DNA of 64,000 bases from Cryomorphaceae bacterium. GTDB taxonomy: Bacteria > Bacteroidota > Bacteroidia > Flavobacteriales_D > Parvicellaceae. Both the position numbers and the translations under genes were made by a program. Shown here one piece after another: positions 31,912-41,968 of this stretch. The notes under the pieces are model-generated. The model made no database searches. It had not been told where the DNA came from and saw nothing but the letters and a program-made list of their open reading frames with translations. Every line of letters starts with the position of its first letter. The stretch's first letter is position 1. The stretch lies in assembly GCA_905182525.1 (NCBI GenBank), contig CAJJBV010000001.1:186001-250000 (forward strand). The letters run 5' to 3'.

Positions 31912-33520
31912 TTATAAATGTTTAGTTTTTAACTTATTTGGCTCGTTATAAACTCTTTGAATAACAGTATCAGTCATTACTTTCATCTCTTTAATAGAAA
32001 AGTCATCTTTGTATTCCTTTTTTAATGCGGATAGTCTCAACTTAAGACTGTCAATTAAATCTTTAGAGGCATTAGAATAAATATTATTCATTTCATTTGG
32101 ATCATTTTCTAAATCGTAAAGCTCCCAGTTATCCATAGAATAATAAAAATGAATAAGTTTATATCTAGAAGTTCTAACTCCATAATGTGGTTGTACTTTA
32201 TGCCATTTTGGAAATTCATAATAATGATAATAAACGGCATCTCTGCCAATATAATTATCATCTTCAAAAACAGGTTTAAAACTTTTACCTTGAATATTTT
32301 TAGGAACTTCAATTCCAGCAAAATCTAAAAGTGTAGCACCAAAATCAATATTCATTATTAATTCATTAGATTTAGTTCCTGGCTTAATTAATCTTGGATT
32401 CTTAACTAAGAATGGCATTTTAAAAGACTCTTCATACATCCATCTTTTATCAAACCAACCATGTTCACCTAAATAAAATCCTTGGTCTGAAGTATAAACA
32501 ACAACTGTATTCTCAGTTAAGCCGTTACTGTCTAAGTAATCTAACAACCTACCTACTGCTCTATCAACACCAGCAATACATCTTAAATAATCCTTGATAT
32601 ACTTCTGATATTTCCATTTTTTTAATTCTACTCCCTGAAGGGTGTCATTAGGTGTCCAAAATTGACCGTTATCACCATAAGATAGCCATCTCATGGAATC
32701 TCTTCTTGACATTCCAGATGGAGCAATTAGTTTTAAATCTCTTCTGTTTAAATGATTTTCAATTTCCATCATATTTTCACTTGCAGCTATTCTTCCTTCA
32801 TACTTGTCATTAAAAGTTGAAGGTTCAGGAAAATCAAAATCTGAAAATAAATCGTGATAAATAGAGTCTGGTCTCCAATCTCTGTGTGGAGCTTTAAATT
32901 GATACATTAACATAAAAGGTTTTGTGGTGTCTCTATTAGACAACCAATCGATACAATCGTCCTCAATTACTTTAGTAGAATGTCTATGCTTCTCTCTTAC
33001 TGTTTGTTTACCATTAATGCTAAACTGAGGGTGAAAATAAGTTCCCTGACCACCCCAATTCGTCAAAACTTTTGAGTAATCAAACCCTGTTGGTGTAGTT
33101 CCTAAATGCCACTTACCTATTACAGCAGTTTGATATCCATTTTCTTGGAAAATTTTAGGAAATGTTTGCTGATCACCATCAAAATCTCCTCCATTTACGT
33201 TTTTATAAAATCCATTTACATGTGATAAATTTCCTGTTAAAATAGATGCTCTACTAGGTCCACATATTGAGTTTGTACAAAAAACAGAATTCATAATGGC
33301 TCCGCCTTCTGCAATCCTATCAATATTTGGAGTTGGGGCAAGCTTACTTATTTCAGAACCATAAGCGCTTATAGCTTGATAAGCATGGTCGTCGGCCATA
33401 ATATATACAACATTCAAAGGTTTAGTCTCACTTTTTGGAATTTGGTTATTTATTTCTTGTGAGTTGTATGCAGCCAATGAATAAAAATAAAAAAACTGAT
33501 AAATTGATAATACTTTTCAT
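31912..33520 (-). CDS. S1 sulfatase lipoprotein (N-terminal frameshift)
   Basis: The body is open from 33477 to 31912 (521 aa). Upstream, ATG 33520 encodes MKSIINLSVFLFLFIGC, a lipoprotein signal, joined after a one-base shift at ~33470. Key sites: NVVYIMADDHAY (metal), SICGPSRASILTG with the formylglycine cysteine, GKWHLG, KAPHRDWRP and YTSDQGFYLGEHGWFDKRWMYEE. The last is typical of the N-acetylglucosamine-6-sulfatase-like S1 group. A long C-terminal subdomain contains ELYDLENDPNE. It starts 10 bases after the C-lipoprotein gene ends, in the operon A-B-C-sulfatase-CBM protein. The sulfated target is inferred to be extracellular. Confidence 0.85.
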
Positions 33521-33530
33521 ATGTTAGAAA

Positions 33531-34501
33531 TTATAAAGGTTGATTATAGGATATTAAAAAATAGTCTGCAATATAGCCGAACTGACCATTTGCAGTACCT
33601 GATTGAGAATTTGTTATGTCAATTCTAATAATGTTTTGAGGATTTAAAACTCCATCTATAAGTACATTGTTACCGCTTTGATCAATAACAAAACTACTAA
33701 ATGAAAGAGTTTATTTTTGCCATTGAGAATTTGTTGTTAAACCTACTTTTAAAGCATAAGCTTCATCAATTCCCGAATCGTATATACCGTTTGCATTTTC
33801 GTCTTCAAAAACTTTAATTACAAATGCACTACCCGAGTATTGACTATTAAAAAACCCATTAAAAAAAATATTGTTGGGATCGGTTTCAGTTATTGTATTA
33901 CTATTGAAAGAAAACCTGACAGCACCAAACCAAGCAGCACTTCCTATCCCTAGAGTATTTAATGAATTATCTCCTTCAATAGTTGAATTTGAATTATTAA
34001 CTTCAAATAAATCATTGTTGGAAGAAGTAACAATTGAATATTCACTAGGATCTTCAAAGCTTGTTAATAAAATTCCTAAATCGCTAAAATCTCTTTCACC
34101 AAGAATCAATATTGAATCATATATTAAAGTATCATTTCCAGTAAAAGATAAAGTTATGTCACACCATTCAGATTTTTTAAAAAAAACTACCATTCAGAGT
34201 TACCTAACCAATAAGAATCAGATAAATCTATATTTGAACCATTCATTGTAAATTTAGCACCAGAATTTCTCCCAATAAAATCTATTTGATAATCTGCTGT
34301 AATAGAAAATAAACATTCAAATTTTACAGTATCGTTAACAGAGAAATCTACCCCTACTGGTTTATTGTTACTAAAAGGTTCTAAAACATTTAATGTTCCG
34401 TATAAAGTTTCAATAGCAGGACCAACAAATACTTCTTTTTCACAAGATATAAAGGTTAGCGAAGCAAATAAAAAAACTATATTTCTAATAATTGAAAGCA
34501 T
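33531..34501 (-). CDS. C-type lipoprotein of the outer-membrane module, copy 1 (frameshift and in-frame stop)
   Basis: ATG 34501 starts a lipoprotein signal with lipobox ISCEKE, followed by GPAIETLYG. The frame runs to ~34190, shifts by one base into 33711-34193, meets TAA at 33711-33713, and then stays open in the same frame to the stop at 33531 (TLSFSSFVIDQSG onward), ~320 aa in total. The paralogue at 46344-47426 has matching features: (V/E)GP(A/S)I..LYG after the lipobox and a GWKLISIRYSDFV segment aligning with WQK-stop-TLSFSSFV. Surface glycan binding is a guess from position and lipidation; no known domain was recognised. It lies between the B-barrel gene (2-base gap) and the sulfatase. 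Confidence 0.6.
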
Positions 34502-34503
34502 AT

Positions 34504-36199
34504 TTAAAATCTTATTTGAACTAATATAAAAAATTGATCTATTTTAAAGTTTGAATCTAATAAATTATTACTGAATTTCATTTCTTGATAATTAAAAAGT
34601 AAACTTGATTTTTTATTAAAATTATATTTCAAACCAAAAGAACTAATTTTCTGATTAATATCAAGTTGTAGTTTATCGAAGGAGGATATAATAAAATCAT
34701 CATTTCTAACAGAAAGATAATCGATTCCTGAAGCATTTATACTTTTATACCCAAAGATTAAATAGAAATTTTTAATGGCCTCCATTTCAATTCCAATGTC
34801 TAATATTGAATTATTAAAATCTACATCATCAACAAAAATTTCTGGAGAATGTTTTCTTTTTGAATTAGAATAATAAAACCCAGATTTAAAGAGAATGGTT
34901 TTATTAAAATTTAAAATTTTATTTATGTAGACATCAGAAGCTACGGAAAAAGATAAATATTTTCTTTTTTGATCAACTCCTTCACCAATTAAATCACTTA
35001 AAACAGCACATTTTCCATATAAATAAATAGTTTTAGAGGTATCATTGAATTGAATTTTTGATGAAAACCCTCTTCTGTTGGGAGTAGCTAAACCATATGG
35101 TTCAGAAACGCCAAATATTGGATTAAATTTATCTAATGAGTAATCAATTGTTCTATTATAAAAAGATTGAGATCTTATAAAGTTAATATCAGTAATTATT
35201 TCATTTACGCTAACTTCTCTGTTGTTTAAAGAGTTAGAGACCTGAGGAAAAAGATTGGGCGACATCGAGTAATTAATTCTTTTGGTTTGGGCACCAGGCG
35301 AAGAAAAATCATCACTAACTGATCGGTAATTTAATGAAATAAATAAGTTTTTTGAAAAATTAGCCTTAAATCCTAAACTCACAAACTCCCCATCTATCCA
35401 TTTATTATTTAGAGTTGAACTAGAATTTGTTAATTTAGAAAGTCCTAATTCAGAAGAAAATTCTAGATTTTTAATTTTTAATGCAGACTTTGAAGAAACC
35501 ACATGATTGTGAAAGTTTGTGTCTAAAGAAATACCTTTATTATTTGAGAATAAATCAATGTAATTAATTCCTGAATAAAAGTTTTTAAAATCATAATTAA
35601 CATCACCACCAAAAATATAAATATCGGGATTAGAAATACCATTTGAGGCAAACTCCCTAGTTCCAAAAAATTTATATGATATAGTATCATTTTTAGAAAC
35701 TGATTTATTTCCAAATACAGTTACACCTTGTCTTCTCCAATTATTACCATTATTAAAATTTTCATATCTCTGAATGTCCCTGTAGTTACTAAAAATACTG
35801 TTTTCATTAACCTCACCTTCTTCATTTGAATTCCACAAAGTAAATGGAGTCATTTGTAAATCAATATCTCCTATTTCAAAAGAAATATAGTCGTTTAAAT
35901 CACCGAAAATCAAAAGCCTTCTTAAGTTTAAATAAGAAGATGAAGTATCAAAAACTTCAAGATTTGAACCAAGTCTTAATTCACTATATAAATTCACATG
36001 TTTATTTAATTCTCCTTTAATAGCTAAGTCAAATACAATATTAAAGTCTTGAGAAATATCGTTGTTGATAGTATCTTCTTTGTCTAAATGGGCAGAAGTA
36101 GATAACGACCTAGCTAAACCACCAATATGAAATTTAGGAAATTGAGCATAAGTTAAATATGTTGTAAAAATTGATAATCGTTAATAATAATAATCTCAT
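34504..36199 (-). CDS. B-type outer-membrane beta-barrel protein, copy 1 (N-terminal frameshift)
   Basis: The main frame is 34504-35997; upstream DNA from ATG 36199 encodes a signal peptide (MRLLLLTII, then after a one-base shift FTTYLTYAQ) and joins it, ~565 aa in total. The sequence is a series of alternating polar/hydrophobic strands ending in Phe (FILVQIRF), as in BAM-inserted barrels, with no TonB plug. Motifs shared with the paralogue at 47423-49147: SNYRDIQRYENF, SSPGAQTKRINY, NPIFGVSEPYGLATPNRRGF, GYKSINASGIDYLSVR. Its ATG overlaps the A gene stop (TAATG). Known family: none recognised. A role in export, uptake or surface organisation of the polysaccharide machinery is inferred. Confidence 0.65.
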
Positions 36200-38016
36200 T
36201 AAAAAAATGCTTTAAATTCTATAGTAGACTCATATCCACTATATAAATTGTTAGAAAAATTATTGTCTGCATAACTCACTTTTTTTAGCCTGAAATATAA
36301 ACAGGATTTAGGAGTAATGCTATAATCAAAACCAATTCCAATAACTTTCCCCTTACCTTCACGAGGATTATAATTATTATCCGCATCAAGAACATCTCCT
36401 AAACCTGAAGAAGAATTTCCATTTATAAATTCTCTACCAAAGTATCCAATCACAGAAAAAGTTTTACTAATTCCAAGATATAAATCAATTTCATGAAAAT
36501 GATTTTTTAATATGGCTTTATTTGAAAATACTGGAAGTGGAGATAAAAATGATTGTAGAGAATGAAATTCTCCTAAATAAAAAAAGAAAAAATCTTTATT
36601 GAATATTTTAGATTGGTATTTTAGATTTAAAAGAAGAACATTATAGGATTTTTTAATTTCATTATTTGTTGGTTCATCAATAAATACATTTTCATAATAA
36701 CCTCTAAAAAAAGTAGTTAAGTTATTTTGAGGACCAGCGTTAGATTTAAACCTTTCAATCCTAGATAAGTATAGACCATTAACTTTATGAAAAAAGGAAA
36801 CTAAATTAGTATCATTACTTATTTCTCTAGAAACTGCGTTACCAATGTTTACTTTAACTTTTCCAATATCAAACTCTGAATTAATTATTAATCCATATCT
36901 ATTATTGGATTTCACATGAATGGGAGTCATAACTCCTCCATATGGCCTTGCACCATCCGGAATTCCTTCCCCATTAAATGAAGTTGTTTGAGAGCTGAAC
37001 GAAGGTACGGAACCGTTTATAATAGAAGAATGAATATTTACAAATCCTGGTGAAATATAGTACCCTTCAATTTTAAGAGGGAATTTAATATATTTTGAAG
37101 ACGGCTGTATACTAATTTGTGAAGCCACACCATTTTGTGAGTTTTTATCAAACTCAAAATAGTAATTACTATATGCAATTTCACTATTTATTTTCCACTC
37201 ATTTATATTCCCACTATAAGTAGAATTAAAAATTTGATTATTGAACTTAAAACCGTTTGAAAGTGCGTCAATTCCATTAGATCTTAAGTAACCCAAACCA
37301 AAATTATTTAATCTGTAATTCTTATTGATTTTAAAGGCTAAAATATGATCTAACGGAGAAATATTAAAAGGAGTTTTCCCATAAAAAACATCAATGTTAA
37401 ATTGTTTGGGAAGATCACTAGCATTAAAATGAATGCCACTAGTTTGTCTTTTTCCAAAATCAGCAGCTCTAGTGTAGTCTGATTTCTGCATGTAGTTTCT
37501 AAATTGAGTATTAATTGGCCACACGTAAGTCCACGCATTTCTATCAAAAAGAGAGTTTCTAACCTGTTTTGCTGAACTTAAACTAAAGTCACTAAACCTA
37601 AGAAAATTAATTCCTCCTGAAACTATAGTAAACTTTCCAAAATCAGTTTTAGTACCAAGTTCAATAGAAACTCCTCTCCTATTAAGTTTTAGAAAGTTTT
37701 CATCTTTAGATATACCAGAGAAAGGTTCAAAAACATATAGCTGAGTTTTAATATATCCAGACTTTTTTGAGTTCAAAGTCATTTCAAGATTCATTGTAGG
37801 GGAATTAAATTCATCATCTAAACGAAAAACACTTGATCTATTTGTATCTCCAAATAAATTTGAAACAGATCTGTTATAGGCTAAAAAACGATAGTATCCT
37901 TTTACAGAAAAATCAATGTCTTTGGTTTTTATAAAATAGTTTACTGAATTAATACTTTGAGAAAAAAATGAGAAATTTATTACACAAAATATAAATGATA
38001 TGGTTAAATTTCTCAA
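36199..38016 (-). CDS. A-type outer-membrane beta-barrel protein, copy 1
   Basis: A 605-aa protein with an intact frame and an apparent TTG start at 38016, giving MRNLTISFIFCVINFSFFSQ as signal peptide. It consists of amphipathic strands throughout, with C-terminal IEFKAFF. Motifs shared with the paralogue at 49151-51070: YRFLAYNR, SGGINFLRFS, ISPGFVNIHSS, NNRYGLIINSEFDIGKVKVN, LSRIERFKSNAGPQNNL, INGNSSSGLGD and IGIGFDYSI. No SusC plug, carboxypeptidase-like domain or TonB box is visible. First gene of a five-gene minus-strand run; a 21-bp inverted repeat sits 5 bp before the start codon. The function is not recognised. Confidence 0.65.
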   Translation of the reverse strand: MRNLTISFIFCVINFSFFSQSINSVNYFIKTKDIDFSVKGYYRFLAYNRSVSNLFGDTNRSSVFRLDDEFNSPTMNLEMTLNSKKSGYIKTQLYVFEPFSGISKDENFLKLNRRGVSIELGTKTDFGKFTIVSGGINFLRFSDFSLSSAKQVRNSLFDRNAWTYVWPINTQFRNYMQKSDYTRAADFGKRQTSGIHFNASDLPKQFNIDVFYGKTPFNISPLDHILAFKINKNYRLNNFGLGYLRSNGIDALSNGFKFNNQIFNSTYSGNINEWKINSEIAYSNYYFEFDKNSQNGVASQISIQPSSKYIKFPLKIEGYYISPGFVNIHSSIINGSVPSFSSQTTSFNGEGIPDGARPYGGVMTPIHVKSNNRYGLIINSEFDIGKVKVNIGNAVSREISNDTNLVSFFHKVNGLYLSRIERFKSNAGPQNNLTTFFRGYYENVFIDEPTNNEIKKSYNVLLLNLKYQSKIFNKDFFFFYLGEFHSLQSFLSPLPVFSNKAILKNHFHEIDLYLGISKTFSVIGYFGREFINGNSSSGLGDVLDADNNYNPREGKGKVIGIGFDYSITPKSCLYFRLKKVSYADNNFSNNLYSGYESTIEFKAFF

Positions 38017-38020
38017 AAAA

Positions 38021-38041
38021 TTAGTGTTAATTATACACTAA
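38021..38041. promoter_or_regulatory. Candidate locus-wide operator, copy 2
   Basis: Arms TTAGTGT and ACACTAA are perfect 7-bp inverted repeats around TAATTAT. The site lies in the divergent gap between the A barrel gene (start 38016) and the sulfatase gene (start 38075). It matches 26889-26909 at 19 of 21 positions and 51073-51093 at 16 of 21. Confidence 0.55.
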
Positions 38042-38074
38042 TATAAAACTATAAATATAATTTTAAAGGAATTA

Positions 38075-39655
38075 ATGGTAAGAAAATTAAAATTTATTAT
38101 TGTATGTTGTTTTTTAATAGTTCATTATGAATCTGAATCTCAAGAAAAACCAAATATATTATGGATTGTTTGTGAGGACCAATCCCTGTTTTTCTCTAGC
38201 TATGGAGATAGCATAGCCAAAACACCAAATATTGATGAATTGGCATTAGAAGGAACGGTATATGAAAACTTTTATGCAGTCTCACCTGTTTGCGCCCCTA
38301 GTAGAAGCAGTATAATAACAGGAATGTATCCAACAACAATTGGAACTCATAATATGCGTGCATTTAAAAACAGTAGTGATAGTATAAATCATCATACAAA
38401 TCTTCCTATTTATAGTGCAGTTGCAAAAAGAAAAGTTCAATTTTTTACAGAAATTCTTCGAGCCAACGGATACTATTGTAGCAATAATTCAAAGCAGGAT
38501 TACAATATGGAGATGTCACCTTTAGCATGGGATGAAAGTAATAAAGATGCTCATTGGAGAAATAGAAAAGAAAATCAACCATTTTTTTCTGTATTTAATT
38601 TTAATATCTGCCATGAGTCTAAAATCTGGAAGAATCATAAACAACATCCTTCAGAAGAAATTAATAAAATTATTCTTCCTCCTTTTTTTCCTAAAAATGA
38701 TATTATTAAAAATGATTTCGTTACCAATTATAAAAATATTGAAAAACTTGATTTTCAAATAGGAAAATTAATTAATCAACTAAAAAATGATGGTCTTTAC
38801 GATAAAACAATAATTTTCTTCTACTCTGATCATGGCGGACCATTTCCAAGATATAAAAGATCAATTTACGATACGGGTTTAAAATGTCCGTTAATTATAA
38901 AATGGGATGAAAAAACAAATGGCAAAAGAAATAATCAAATGATTAGTTTTATTGATTTAGCTCCAACTATTATAGAATTGTCAGGTGGAAAAGCACCTAA
39001 AAATATGGAAGGAGTTTCATTTTATAATTCAGAAAATAGAGATTATATTTTTGCAGCAACTGACAGGTTTGATGAATTTACTGACAGAAGAAGATGTATA
39101 CGAAGCAAAAATTTTAAACTCATATTTAATTATGATACCACCTCATCTATTATGCAACCCGTCTCTTATAGAAAAAATATGAAAACTATGAATGTCTTGG
39201 ATTCATTAAATAATATAAATGGTCTTAGTGATAATTTAAACAATTGGTATAAAAAATCAAAAAGAAAATATGAGTTATATGATCTGAAAAATGACCCATA
39301 TGAACTTAATAATCTATATGGTAATATGGATTACAAAAATATATTTGATGAACTTAATAAAAAACTTTCTAAATGGATAAATAGTTCCGATTATGGAAAC
39401 ATGAGTGAAGTTAAAATGTTGAAAGAAATGTGGCCAAAAGGTGTAAAACCCATATTAAATGAACCATCAATAAGTAAATTAAATAATGGAACTAAAATAA
39501 ATTCTAATAACTTAAATTCTTCAGTTGGATGGAGAAATAATAAAAGTGGTGAATGGGAAATTTATCAAGAAAACGATATAATTAATCCAACTAATAATTT
39601 CGATATTATAGTTTTTAAACCAGGTTATGGCTCTATAATTAAATCCTTTAATTAA
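38075..39655 (+). CDS. S1 sulfatase, heparan N-sulfatase (SGSH)-like
   Basis: A 526-aa protein with an intact frame and a signal peptide (~residues 1-22, ending ESQ). Metal site in NILWIVCEDQS; formylglycine motif VCAPSRSSIITG with C73; TTIGTHNMR; IFFYSDHGGPFPRYKRSIYDTG; FIDLAPTIIELSG; ELYDLKNDPYELNNLYG. This combination resembles the SGSH-like S1 subgroup common in marine Bacteroidota. The last ~60 residues are a beta-rich tail with no T9SS YPNP motif. It stands alone on the plus strand, divergent from the A-B-C module and convergent with GH3. Desulfation of extracellular oligosaccharides in the periplasm is the likely role. Confidence 0.88.
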   Translation: MVRKLKFIIVCCFLIVHYESESQEKPNILWIVCEDQSLFFSSYGDSIAKTPNIDELALEGTVYENFYAVSPVCAPSRSSIITGMYPTTIGTHNMRAFKNSSDSINHHTNLPIYSAVAKRKVQFFTEILRANGYYCSNNSKQDYNMEMSPLAWDESNKDAHWRNRKENQPFFSVFNFNICHESKIWKNHKQHPSEEINKIILPPFFPKNDIIKNDFVTNYKNIEKLDFQIGKLINQLKNDGLYDKTIIFFYSDHGGPFPRYKRSIYDTGLKCPLIIKWDEKTNGKRNNQMISFIDLAPTIIELSGGKAPKNMEGVSFYNSENRDYIFAATDRFDEFTDRRRCIRSKNFKLIFNYDTTSSIMQPVSYRKNMKTMNVLDSLNNINGLSDNLNNWYKKSKRKYELYDLKNDPYELNNLYGNMDYKNIFDELNKKLSKWINSSDYGNMSEVKMLKEMWPKGVKPILNEPSISKLNNGTKINSNNLNSSVGWRNNKSGEWEIYQENDIINPTNNFDIIVFKPGYGSIIKSFN

Positions 39656-39658
39656 TAT

Positions 39659-41968
39659 TTAGAAATTATATCTATCTACCAATTCTAATGAACCTTTAAT
39701 TAAAGATTTATTTTTTGAAGATCCACCTACCATAAATTCAAAATTTCCTTTTTCAACACATAAATCCATATTTAAATCATAAAAAGCAAGATCTTCAATT
39801 GGAATGGAGAAGTTTATTCTTTTCGACTCTTTAGCCTTTAAACCAACTCTTTTATATTTCAATAGTTCTTTTACTGGCCTTGTTACAGAACTGTAACTAT
39901 CACGGAAATATAATTGAACAATCTCCTCACCATAAAACTCACTATTATTTGTTAGAAGAAATGAAACGTTAATTAAAGACTTTTCACTATTGGACATTTT
40001 AACATCTAATTCTGAATAATTGAAGTCTGAATAGCTTAACCCATGTCCAAATGGATATAAAGGAGTGATTTTTTCTTCGGCATAATCATGAAAGTATTGA
40101 GAGGGTTTGTGATTGTATATCATCTGAAGCTGACCCACACTTCTAGGAAATGTTAGGGGAAGTTTCCCACTAGGATTAACATCTCCAAAAACTATTTCCC
40201 CAACTGCTTGTCCACCCAAACTGCCAGGCTCCCATGCTTCGATAATGGAGTTTACATTTTCGGCAATCCAAGGCTCTGCAATAGGTTTTCCATTTACATA
40301 AATTACAATTAACTCGTTATTTAATTTATTTAAGCTCTTAACTAAGTTTAATTGATTTCCAGCTAAATTGATATCAGCGCGTGCCATATTTTCACCTGCA
40401 GTTTTTTTCTTTTTAAGGTGTCTTAAAGAATTATCTCCTACAACTACAAAGACATAATCATAATCTTGAGCGACTTCTACAGTTGATGAAATATCTAAAG
40501 CTGTAATATTTAGAATATCACTGTTAGAATCGTGAAAATCTACTTGAAAACCTTTCTTAGAAGCAATCGATTTAATTCCCTCAAAAACAGTAATTACATT
40601 TTCTTTTGGTTGTGGCTTTGTCCAATCACCAAGAATTGAATGATTGTTGGCATTAGGTCCAGTTACCAATATTCTTGTTTTTTTTAATTTTTTAAGAGGT
40701 AAAATTCCTTGATTATTTTGAAGTAAAACAATTGATTTACGAGCAATTTCTAATGAAGTATTTTGGTGCTCTTTAGTAAATATATTTTCATCAACTTCTG
40801 CTAAATCAATAAAAGGGTCTTCAAACAGCCCTAATTTAAATTTGGCTAATAATATTTTTCTTGCAGACTCATCAATTCGTTCTTCAGAAATTCTATTTTC
40901 ATTTACTAGCTCAACTATATATTCTAAAAAATAAGGCCCATGCATATGCATATCCATACCAGCATCCACAGAAAGAAAGGATGCCTCTTTAATATTCTCT
41001 GCGGTTTTATGAAGTGTATGAATACGCTCAATATCCATCCAATCACTTACAATAAAACCTTTAAATTCAAATTCGTCTCTTAAAATATCTTTCATTAAGT
41101 GTTTATTCATGTGGCAAGGAACTCCATTTAATTCGTTATGTGCAGTCATAATGGAGTAAACCCCAGCTTCTACAGCTTTTTTAAATGGCTTAAGATAAAT
41201 TTCTCTCAAATTTCGTTCTGAAATATCCATTGGTGAAGAGTTTAAGCCGTTTATAGGCTCCGAACCAGCAATAAAGTGCTTAGCGCAGGCAATTACTTTG
41301 TTGGTTTCCTGTAGGCCCTTTATCATACTTACACCCATATTGGATACTAAAAGTGGATCTTCGCCAAATGTTTCACCTACTCTACCCCATCTCGGATCTC
41401 TAAGAACATCAATATTTGGTGTGAAAGCCCAATGAGAACCAGCGGCTCTAACTTCTTTTGCTGTTTGTATTCCAACTTTATAAGACAAAGTATCTGTAAA
41501 TGAAGCAGAAATCGATATTGGAGAAGGATAAACCGTAGTCCCTTTAACCATTCCATTTCCGTGAATAGCATCAATTCCAATTATTAAAGGAATTTTTAAA
41601 CGAGATTTTAAAGCTAGTGTTTGTAAAAGATTAGATTCTTTAGCTTGTAAAACATGTAAAAAAGAACCAATTTTCCCATCTACAACCATTTGAGCAATAT
41701 CTTTTTTTAAAAAACCTTTGTAAGAGGCCTTTGAATCACTATTTAAAATCTCTTGGGTCAATGAGGATTCATTTTCAGATTTCAAATAATTGAGTCCAAC
41801 ATATTGACACATTTGAGCTACCTTTTCTTCAATAGTCATTCTAGACAACAAGTCCTCCACTCTTTCGGTGTCACTAAAACTACTATCCAAATAAATGGGT
41901 TTAGATTCCTTATTAAAACTTAGTGTAAAAAAAATTATAATGGAAAAAATTAAAATTTTAAACTTCAT
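39659..41968 (-). CDS. Glycoside hydrolase family 3 enzyme
   Basis: A 769-aa protein with an intact frame and an N-terminal signal (MKFKILIFSIIIFFTLSF). The GH3 N-domain carries RVEDLLSRMTIEEKVAQM, GIDAIHG, FTPNIDVLRDPRWGRVGETFGEDP and KHFIAGSEP, with nucleophile D309 in GFIVSDWMD. The alpha/beta C-domain follows (ILVTGPNANN, WEPGSLGGQAVGEIVFGDVNPSGKLPLTFPRS), then a fibronectin-III-like tail. The layout is that of the beta-glucosidase/xylosidase group, which removes single sugars from non-reducing ends. It is the last gene of the seven-gene operon beginning at 51070; its start overlaps the upstream GH-A stop by one base. It probably finishes oligosaccharides released by the other enzymes. 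Confidence 0.92.
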   Translation of the reverse strand: MKFKILIFSIIIFFTLSFNKESKPIYLDSSFSDTERVEDLLSRMTIEEKVAQMCQYVGLNYLKSENESSLTQEILNSDSKASYKGFLKKDIAQMVVDGKIGSFLHVLQAKESNLLQTLALKSRLKIPLIIGIDAIHGNGMVKGTTVYPSPISISASFTDTLSYKVGIQTAKEVRAAGSHWAFTPNIDVLRDPRWGRVGETFGEDPLLVSNMGVSMIKGLQETNKVIACAKHFIAGSEPINGLNSSPMDISERNLREIYLKPFKKAVEAGVYSIMTAHNELNGVPCHMNKHLMKDILRDEFEFKGFIVSDWMDIERIHTLHKTAENIKEASFLSVDAGMDMHMHGPYFLEYIVELVNENRISEERIDESARKILLAKFKLGLFEDPFIDLAEVDENIFTKEHQNTSLEIARKSIVLLQNNQGILPLKKLKKTRILVTGPNANNHSILGDWTKPQPKENVITVFEGIKSIASKKGFQVDFHDSNSDILNITALDISSTVEVAQDYDYVFVVVGDNSLRHLKKKKTAGENMARADINLAGNQLNLVKSLNKLNNELIVIYVNGKPIAEPWIAENVNSIIEAWEPGSLGGQAVGEIVFGDVNPSGKLPLTFPRSVGQLQMIYNHKPSQYFHDYAEEKITPLYPFGHGLSYSDFNYSELDVKMSNSEKSLINVSFLLTNNSEFYGEEIVQLYFRDSYSSVTRPVKELLKYKRVGLKAKESKRINFSIPIEDLAFYDLNMDLCVEKGNFEFMVGGSSKNKSLIKGSLELVDRYNF

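Noticed and set aside
34504-38016. Possible SusC-like TonB-dependent receptor (A or B barrel)
   Set aside because: Length is 565-605 aa, not ~1,000; no carboxypeptidase-like domain, plug domain or TonB box, and no SusD gene beside it.
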